Source: Seriola aureovittata
Lineage: Eukaryota > Chordata > Actinopteri > Carangiformes > Carangidae
Length of the DNA stretch: 64,000 nt
Assembly (NCBI RefSeq): GCF_021018895.1
Contig: NC_079384.1
Location: forward strand, 11,695,640 to 11,759,639
Direction: 5' to 3'
Shown: in pieces, positions 39,101 to 64,000 of the stretch
Numbering within the stretch: the stretch's first letter is position 1
Layout: each line of letters begins with the position of its first letter
Translations under genes and position numbers: made by a program
The notes under the pieces: model-generated
Database searches by the model: none
The model's input: only the letters and a program-made list of their open reading frames with translations
What the model was told of the DNA's origin: nothing

Positions 39101-42100
39101 CTTCCCTCTTGCCGATATTGCGGCAAAATACTGCTTACTCTTTGACCAGTATTCATACACACATTAATACACATAAAATGCCATCTTTGGGCCGCAGAAG
39201 CGCCATGCTGAAAAGAGCAGACATTTAAAAGTTTGTGACATGTGTCGTACTACCATTGAGACACTGCCACTGATGTAGGTGGAGCTGACAGCATCCCAGC
39301 CATTGAAGATGGCTCTGGGACATACCAAGTTTGGTGTGTGTCAGCTCGCATTGTTGTCAGGATACATCCTAAGTGAAGTCGGAATATGTAAACAGCCTCA
39401 TTAAAAAGGGAATACATATGAAACATTTTGGGTGGAGTGACGGGAAAATGTTCTTTTAAGTTTGCCCTCGCTCTCCTCAAAACTACAATGTGACAACAGA
39501 TACTGTAGATCATTTAAAAAATGGAACATATTCTCCAATATGCATGAGTCACATGGAGTGGATAGTATTTACTCTTCATATATTTGACTGACAGAATGAG
39601 CTGGGTTCAACTTGTTCCTATGAGGTGCTGTCTAAGCATGTAGGAAATCAAAAGTGTGTATTGTTGTTCCAAATGGTCACACTCAAATGCAAAGTGAAAA
39701 AACCCGTCACAGTATCATTTAGATATGGGGGATAACAACGCACATTTTCAGGCACTTTCTCCTTTAAGACATTCATGGTGTTGCACTCGTACGGAAAGTG
39801 CCATAAATAGTTTTGTAACAAAGAATGTGATTGGCACAGTCGGCCAATCACTCCCCGAAGTAGGTGTGAATGTAAGATCATTAGTTTCAGAAAAGATAGA
39901 AGAAATCGGGGGACACAACCTCCCACCCCCCTCAATCTGATGTCGGAGAGGTGTCAGTGGGTGGAGCCGTTCAATCATCCGACAAGCACCTCTGATGAAG
40001 CATGCCGGTGTGGATTCAAGTGTGTTTGAATGTTCAGTAGATAATACACATAATCTAACAAGAGCGATTTCACAATTAGGGGCTTGGATTCTTTGAGATA
40101 ACTTGATTCAGGAAGAAATGACACAGAGTGAAGCGTCCCTATCTAAAGATCCTCACTGGAGAGGAAGACTTTTGCGGTTGAGGTAGCCGAGGAGTCTTAT
40201 TTCTGGGCCAGATTCACATTAGTGACATTTATCAGGGAGAGGGAAGATGGTATAATTAGCTTGTCAGTCTACTTTAGGCTGAGCTAGTGCTCTTTGTGAA
40301 GAAGAATGGACTGCAAGCCCAAGGAGCTGACAGCCAGTCGATAATGTGGCAATTAATGTCATAAATAATTCCAAAGCCAATTATATTAAAATGGACCTCA
40401 CACTCTAAAACAGCACTTTATTTCCTATCATTTTATGATGTGTTCGATATCAAACAGCAGGAGCAGATTTTCCTCTTTATTTCTACATATGGCCGGCATA
40501 TGGCGGAGCCATAATGTGAGGCATAAAAATCAGAAGGGCCATGCAGTAGATTTATTTCTTGATTTAGTTTGCCTTTGACTTACGAATGTCTTCCTTATTG
40601 CTGAAGCATCACCCGCGGTAAAAAGCAAATACAAAGTGTAAAACCACTTTTAATCAAAATTATATTGCCTCCATGTTGCTAGCTGTATAAAATGGCACAG
40701 CTCATAAAGAATGTGAGTAATTTAATGGCAGTAGTGGTTAAATATATCAAATGCTCCTTCTGGCCTTGGGAGGGTCAAGCCCAGTGTGATATATAGAGAA
40801 GACTGTGATGGCTGAAGGTCGTGTCAGCTTCTTCTGCATAATGCATGAATCCTGTAACTCTCTCTGACTCCAATCTTCTGAACCTGAACCTTGGGATGAA
40901 AATTTTACTAAGTAAATCAGCGAGCATGCTGGCATTTCTATTAACCTCCAGTGTGGTGCTGACAGAAACGTGAATCACAGTAAATAATTTCTTGCAAATT
41001 GTAAATCATGTTTACAACTTGGGCTGAGAAGTGATGTTATGGGATAGTGCCATCTGTTTGCTGTTTGTTACTGCTAATTTCTCTGCACGGAGGCAAAAGA
41101 GAAGGTGATTTGAATGTGCCAAATTATAATTTCAAATCGGGAAAGATCTCATTGCTGGTGCTGAAACAAATTAAAGTATTTATTTCTTAAAACATCCCAT
41201 AAAAATATTTTGCACTTGACACAGATGCTATTTTATTTCATATTAAAGTCCATATACTCTATGATAATACAGGTTAGATTTAGTTTTTTGATGAGTGGTA
41301 TTTCCCACTTCAAACATGGAAATAGCCAGGAGCTTTGATTTATGCATGCATGGAGTAAAACAAAAGAAAAGGAAATGTTGACCTTTACAGGGAACATAAA
41401 GGGTCAGTGCGGCAACTGTGCCTTACAGGCAAATTGCCTCCCAGTGCCGGTGATCTATCCTTACAACAGGGATGAAATTCTTATCTTTAGCCATTTGTTT
41501 TTTTGTTGTTTCTCTGGTAGAAATTTGCAGAGGCACAATGTTTTTTCTCAGTGTACAGGTCACCTTGCAACAAAATATAAGAAAAGAGGGAATAAATGAG
41601 GCTGTAGTGACGGAAATGTTAACAGCAAAGTTTTCCTCAATTTGAATCAGATTCAGAGAAACATTCACGTGGCAGCGCCGAGGATCTTTACTTGTTTAAA
41701 ATACTGCGTGCAAACCTGCGAGCTCTCCTGCCCCCTTTTATTTCTGTATCAAAGGGTAAACTAATGCAAAATGTATATGGCCCTTGGCACAAAAGATGGT
41801 GGTGCGGCTCACTACAGGAAGATCTGTGTGCTAAAAGCTTGAAACATCTGTGTAAACACATGGCCTTTTTCCAACCATGTAGACAATGTTCTCATAGCCT
41901 TAAGATAGATGTCCGAGGCAATATACCTCGCCCCAGGGCTTTGAACATCTGAAAAACCTTGAGCTTTAAGCAATATCCACTTTTAATATTCCAACTTGAT
42001 GGTATAGAAGTATAGAAGAATTTAACCTACGGCTTTTGTTTGACTCTTGTTGTTCTAAGCATTGGATCTGTTGCACAAATGCTGAGTGGAAATGTGTTTT

Positions 42101-42687
42101 TTAATGATGCAGTGATATCTTACGGTTGTTTTTTTTCTGCCAGATTATTTTCAAATTTAGGGTATTTTTTATAGAATAGGGTTTGGAAAGGCCAGGCAGA
42201 CAGAACAAAAAAGAGAGGACCTTCTGCCTTTGTTGTTGTTCTTTAATTCTGTTAATAGCCCAGGGTAAAGATTTATCTGCTCTTGTCAATTTACCTCAGC
42301 CTCAATATAAAGCACCAAGGTCACTTTTTCCTTGCCTGGCCCACAGGATTAAATTGTCATGTCCCTCTAATAGGCAGCACAGGGAATCATTAGTCCAGCT
42401 CAGCTGCCTGACTGATAGGCATTTCAGTCCAATCATGGGAGTGTGCCGCCACAGGCCAGCCAGTATTGACACTGTGTCAGGACTGAGAGGGGACGCCTTA
42501 ATCAGCCGGGACACTCTCAACATTGATTTGACAAGCTGCCGTAATGACCCCCTTGTTTTGGTAAAGGATCACTGTTTATCCAGGCTGGCATTGATGCACT
42601 TGGAGTGTTGCATTGTCATGGAAACTATTATCACCAGCCAAGTCTGTGCAGCTGGGCAAGAGTTGTCTTTAAAGGGGGGACTGTGGA

Positions 42688-42729
<42 letters not shown>

Positions 42730-43337
42730 TCTATACTTTAACAACCCAGAGAAATTTTATTTACCCGGATATTTTTTTGCAAGCAGAAAGAAATGAGCTC
42801 TTTCAGAAGATATGCAAGTTAACTTATCAATCAATTGAAATCACTGCATAGTCCATAGAGTTAATATATATAATAGCCCATTTCATAGTTAATATATCCT
42901 GTAATCAGTGCTGTTTTTTAGTGTGGTAGCTACATGTGTTTATTACTAAGAGATGACACTGTGGCTGGCAGGAGGATCAGGGAAATCAGTGGCCTCTGTG
43001 CGAGGTGTTAGACTATAAATATTATTGGCATGCTGACCGTCTCCCACGGCGCCATGGTGTGTAAAATCGTTAACAAGCAACATGATGGGCCCTCTCCATC
43101 CCCAAGGTGAGAATGTGGAGAGTGTTTTTATCTGCCATTATCCCGAGGGTGCAACGAGGTGTCCCATGTCACATGATGTCTGGTTATCAGACTTTATATA
43201 TACAGTCCCTCTTTGACATACAAATGTGTAACATGTGGCTTAGAGCTGCTGAATTGTCGTGTTTTCTGTGCTGAGCTTCGCTGTGTGTCCATTAGAAAAT
43301 AAAAGACCTGACATACTGTAGAACACAATACATCAGC
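33186..43337. other. intergenic 3' flank of kcnma1, no gene recognised
   Basis: T-tracts occur near 33669-33690 and 34056-34080. A more GC-rich block lies at 36400-37560, and low-repeat, unique-looking sequence at 42180-42690. None contains a recognisable protein or a convincing splice chain. Confidence 0.55.
42690..42727. repeat. (GT)n microsatellite
   Basis: About 38 bp of pure GT about 600 bp beyond the candidate distal 3' end of kcnma1. Confidence 0.97.
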
Positions 43338-43343
43338 TTTTAA
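43338..43343 (-). terminator. candidate distal poly(A) signal ATTAAA
   Basis: ATTAAA lies on the minus strand 77 nt beyond the first signal, with a GT-rich stretch (gatgtattgtgttc) after it. It could be an alternative 3' end. Confidence 0.3.
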
Positions 43344-43414
43344 TTTGTGAAAATACAAAATGAAATCATGTACAATTTATGTACAAGCCTATTTGTACAA
43401 GACAATAAACTGTA

Positions 43415-43420
43415 TTTATT
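43415..43420 (-). terminator. candidate poly(A) signal AATAAA
   Basis: AATAAA lies on the minus strand about 2.1 kb after the long-isoform stop. The next 20 bases (gtttattgtcttgt) are GT-rich, as expected downstream of a cleavage site. Confidence 0.4.
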
Positions 43421-45541
43421 ATTGGGTATTATGACATAGTCAGAAATATCAACTTAGCACTGTCATTGTATCCACAAGTCAATGTGCTAAAAGAAAAATG
43501 CACAAAATAATACAAACTAGACTGCAATGCCGAATGTCTCTCAGCCCCACAGGTACTGGCAAACAAGAATACACCAAAAAGAAATAGTTTACATTAAGCT
43601 TTACAGATTTCTTTGAAGAGTACATAAAATGAATTGATATCAGGCTCTGCTTGATGATGGATCATTTAAAAAAAGTTTTAAGACTTTTCAAATTATCTAC
43701 TACAGTGCGTTTTTTTTTTTCTTTCATCTCCAGGGAATTACAGCCTCATGTTAAGAAATTCAAAAATTTTTCTTTTTTTTTTTTTTTTTTTTTTTTGAAG
43801 AATGGTCTCTGAGCTGGCAAGATGGAAAGCAAAGAGGAAAGTACATTTCTCAGTTTCACAGCAAAAGTCAATTTTGCTCAAATCCAGCTAAACTAGAAGC
43901 CTCTTTTCGCAGCAGTGGGTCTTCTGGAGTCCTCCGCTGGCTTCAGCACTGCCTGGCACATTACTGGCACTGAGGGGTCGATGGCTTGGATGTTCCAGGG
44001 CCAGCAAAAATGTCACAACCTCGCTCTTTTTACATCCAACGCGAATCTTCGCCTAGACCGTGACGCTTCTTCTGCAGATTAAGGATTTTTACGGATTGCT
44101 TGCTTTTTTTAAAGGTGACAACAGCACCAAAATAGCTTTGTTGTTATTCAGATAAGACATGATTAATAACCATTCTTAGCTCTCTATTCTGGCCTCATGT
44201 GCTTACAAACTGAAACAAATGATAGATGCTTCATCAGATGTGTGTACATTGTTTGTTTTTATGGATATATCAGATATGCAATCGATCACCAAGATGGTTT
44301 ACCAACAGTATAGAATCTATCAGAACATATCAATAGCCAAAACCCCCTTTTTTTTAAATGATAGAGCTGTTTTTCATGTATCTACAAAAAGCATGAACAT
44401 GTCTGATTATGGCATTAAGATTGGTCATGGAGTACAATCAAGCGCTTAATGGCCTCCAAGACAATCCTGTGTCAGGCAGTGCTTACAGCCAATGGAGGAC
44501 CTAAGATTCCCACTTCATGCGATATGTGGCTTTCACATTCAGCTCACTTACAGACTTATTATATGGCGCCAAGCTATGCGGTAGTATTTGGCTTTGCTGT
44601 CTATGGTGTCATTAGTATATGAATAACTCAGCAACTGTATTAGAAACTGCTTAAGATTTTTGGTTATATTCTAATGTTGCCAGCAAAACAGCTCTATCAT
44701 GTTTGGCTATTGGGATTAAAGAAGAAAAAAAAAAAAAAAACGTCTTACCCCTGGAGCAACTTTGCAGATACTTAAAAGCTTTACTCAGTAAGATTTCTGG
44801 GTTTTTAGGACATTGCAACCAAACAGCAACATGAAAACATTTATAACAAAACGACTTCAAAAAGGCAAAGATAAGACAAATATAAATGGATAAAGATAAG
44901 GCTGGAGCCAAATGCCATTTACACATGGACACTGGCCATTGTAACTGTCACAAATGTTGTGAATTAGCTCCAAATGGCAAAGGAATCACTGAGAGTCAGT
45001 CATTAACAAAGCCATTGTGGTGGGATCGCAGCTGGATGTAAAATACACATTTTAACATACTGTACAGAATAACTCTGCAGCACTGGGTAAAGTAAATGCA
45101 GTAATAGTAGTAGTTGTTCATCGACAGCTAAAAAGGCAACTTTTATAATTGCAAAATTTGATCCAGTAATCATAATAATCACCTCTTTTAGTGATAGTAG
45201 TCATTTTTACATTGCTCGTCTCCTTCAAGTGACCCTCATTCCCCAGAATGGAACAAAAAAGTCATGGAGTCTGGTCACCACTAAAGATTAACTGTGCAAT
45301 CTAATAGCTGAGTGGTTGCGCAACTTGACTATGATTGTCTTTATGAATATTTCATGTATGACTGCTTGTACAATAAGCTTGCTGCAGCGGTGAATAAGCA
45401 AAGCAGTTTGTGTTCGTGTCATCTAAAGTCAGCTGATGATTTATGTTTGCAGACGAGAAGACATCCTGAATCCCAGCCCGACACCTACACGATAAGTCTT
45501 CTGAGAGTCCGAGCGTCCAGGTGTCGGCGTGGTTCCGGAGC

Positions 45542-62860
<17,319 letters not shown>

Positions 62861-64000
62861 CTGCAACAAAGGGTCACGGTATGAGGGAGGGAATCATCAG
62901 AGGACACGCAAAATCCACACATCAGTAACACCAAAAGAACAACAAAGCACAATTTGAGGAATACGGTCAGAGAGGGAGACAGAGTGGAAAGTGAGGTTGG
63001 GTGAACAAGATGGAGTGGACAGGACATTTCTACTCGTGTGCAACGCAAAACAGTCCAATGTTCGCATGATGACGGCAGGATACATTAGCACATCATTTGC
63101 ATGGTTGTGTATGAAGATGCAAACATGCAATTGTGCCATCATCAACCATCATGCCCATTACTAGTCTAATCTGCTAATCCAGAGAATTGCTGTAATTCAC
63201 ATGTTAGCAATTTTATGATTCAGATAATATAGTGCCACAAATACCTCAAAGGGAATAAGGATACTTTAATTTTTTATATCCCTAGTTAGAACAAATTTCC
63301 TTAGACCTAGACTTGGAAAGCTTCTCTGTTGGCCACACTAATCACTCACAATCTCATTTAATTAAGGTAATAACCTATAAATATCAAGCATCCAACAACA
63401 TAAATAAGGCTCCTTTTGTGCCAATACTGAATCCAGTCTAGATTGCTGGTCTTTCTTCATCTTGGGCGTGACGCCCTTGGCTCATATAATTAGGTTGGTC
63501 CTTGTGCCAGAGTGATTTATGTACAGCTGAGATGCCCCTTGGACATTGTCTTCATCACTACACAAAACTGCGCTGAGCTCTTCATAGGGAATGAATTACA
63601 AGTTTTACCCTCGAGTTAAGTAATCAGGCAAATATTTTCACAAGCTCATATAAGAGTCGAGGAAAACAACTCTGCTCTGTGGCCGTCACTGGTAAAATAA
63701 ACACAAGCAGCGAGAAAAGTGTTTTCGGGTAATCGCATTTTAACAGCCACCATTTATACTGGGAATAGCTTGTTACAGGTCATGACAAATTCACTTGAGT
63801 ATCTTTAAATGATCATCAAGCTGTCGACAGGGTTTTTTTGTTTTATAACAAAGAATAGTCTCAAAGATCATGCTCCTCTGTAAATGAACACAGGGTTTCA
63901 GGCGCTGCTAGCATGTCTTAGAATGACACCATAATGGAAAATGTTGAAGTACAGGGGGGCTTCCAGTGGAGAGGGAAGCTGCAACACACTGGCCCTTCAC
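62861..64000. other. kcnma1 intron upstream of the first exon in the window
   Basis: I looked for the preceding linker exon and for a STREX-type insert (Cys-rich, CGCKR or ERDCSC-like) on the minus strand and found neither, so the gene continues beyond 64000. Confidence 0.6.

Larger units (their letters stand above)
43338..45541 (-). other. kcnma1: probable kcnma1 3'UTR
   Basis: This stretch follows the EAEDEC stop and has no convincing open frame on either strand. It is AT-rich with T-tracts (43769-43796) and an A-tract on the plus strand near 44725. Its lower end carries two polyadenylation-signal hexamers on the minus strand, followed by GT-rich sequence. The exact end is inferred. Confidence 0.5.

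Noticed and set aside
42183..42728. 181-codon plus-strand open frame
   Set aside because: It ends in a (GT)n tract, has no known domain and shows no splice or promoter context.

Overview
The window is vertebrate nuclear DNA and very probably from a ray-finned (teleost) fish. It is AT-rich and dense in (GT)n/(CT)n microsatellites. It carries several interspersed repeat families that I recognise from teleost genomes. Its one clear gene is split into short exons with GT/AG borders.

That gene is the 3' half of kcnma1 (Slo1/BK, the large-conductance Ca2+- and voltage-activated K+ channel alpha subunit). It lies on the minus strand from about 62.9 kb down to 45.5 kb, with a probable 3'UTR to about 43.3 kb. 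I placed twelve coding exons. In transcription order they are 62767-62860, 57059-57182, 56455-56679, 55663-55855, 54629-54742, 54308-54391 (cassette), 53195-53325, 52190-52384, 50493-50611, 50132-50353, 46605-46633 (29-nt microexon) and 45542-45693. Every junction keeps the reading frame. Together they encode the end of the RCK1-RCK2 linker, the RCK2 domain with the calcium bowl, and the cytoplasmic tail. The upstream exons (S0-S6, RCK1, STREX region) lie beyond 64000.

The 3' end of the gene is an alternative-splicing switch. Reading through the donor of the 222-nt exon gives a -KYVPL end. Splicing straight to the last exon gives a -KKDMVYR end. Inserting the 29-nt microexon shifts the frame of the same last exon and gives a long -EAEDEC end. 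A separate 84-nt in-frame cassette lies just before the calcium-bowl exon.

The first 43 kb contain no gene I can support. They hold microsatellites, several teleost repeats (one with a tRNA-derived SINE nested in it and flanked by a 13-bp target duplication), a MITE-like element with 26-bp terminal inverted repeats, and a perfect 27-bp-arm palindrome. The introns of kcnma1 hold a truncated Tc1-like element, a decayed non-LTR retrotransposon and three further repeats. No CRISPR array, rRNA or intact tRNA was seen.
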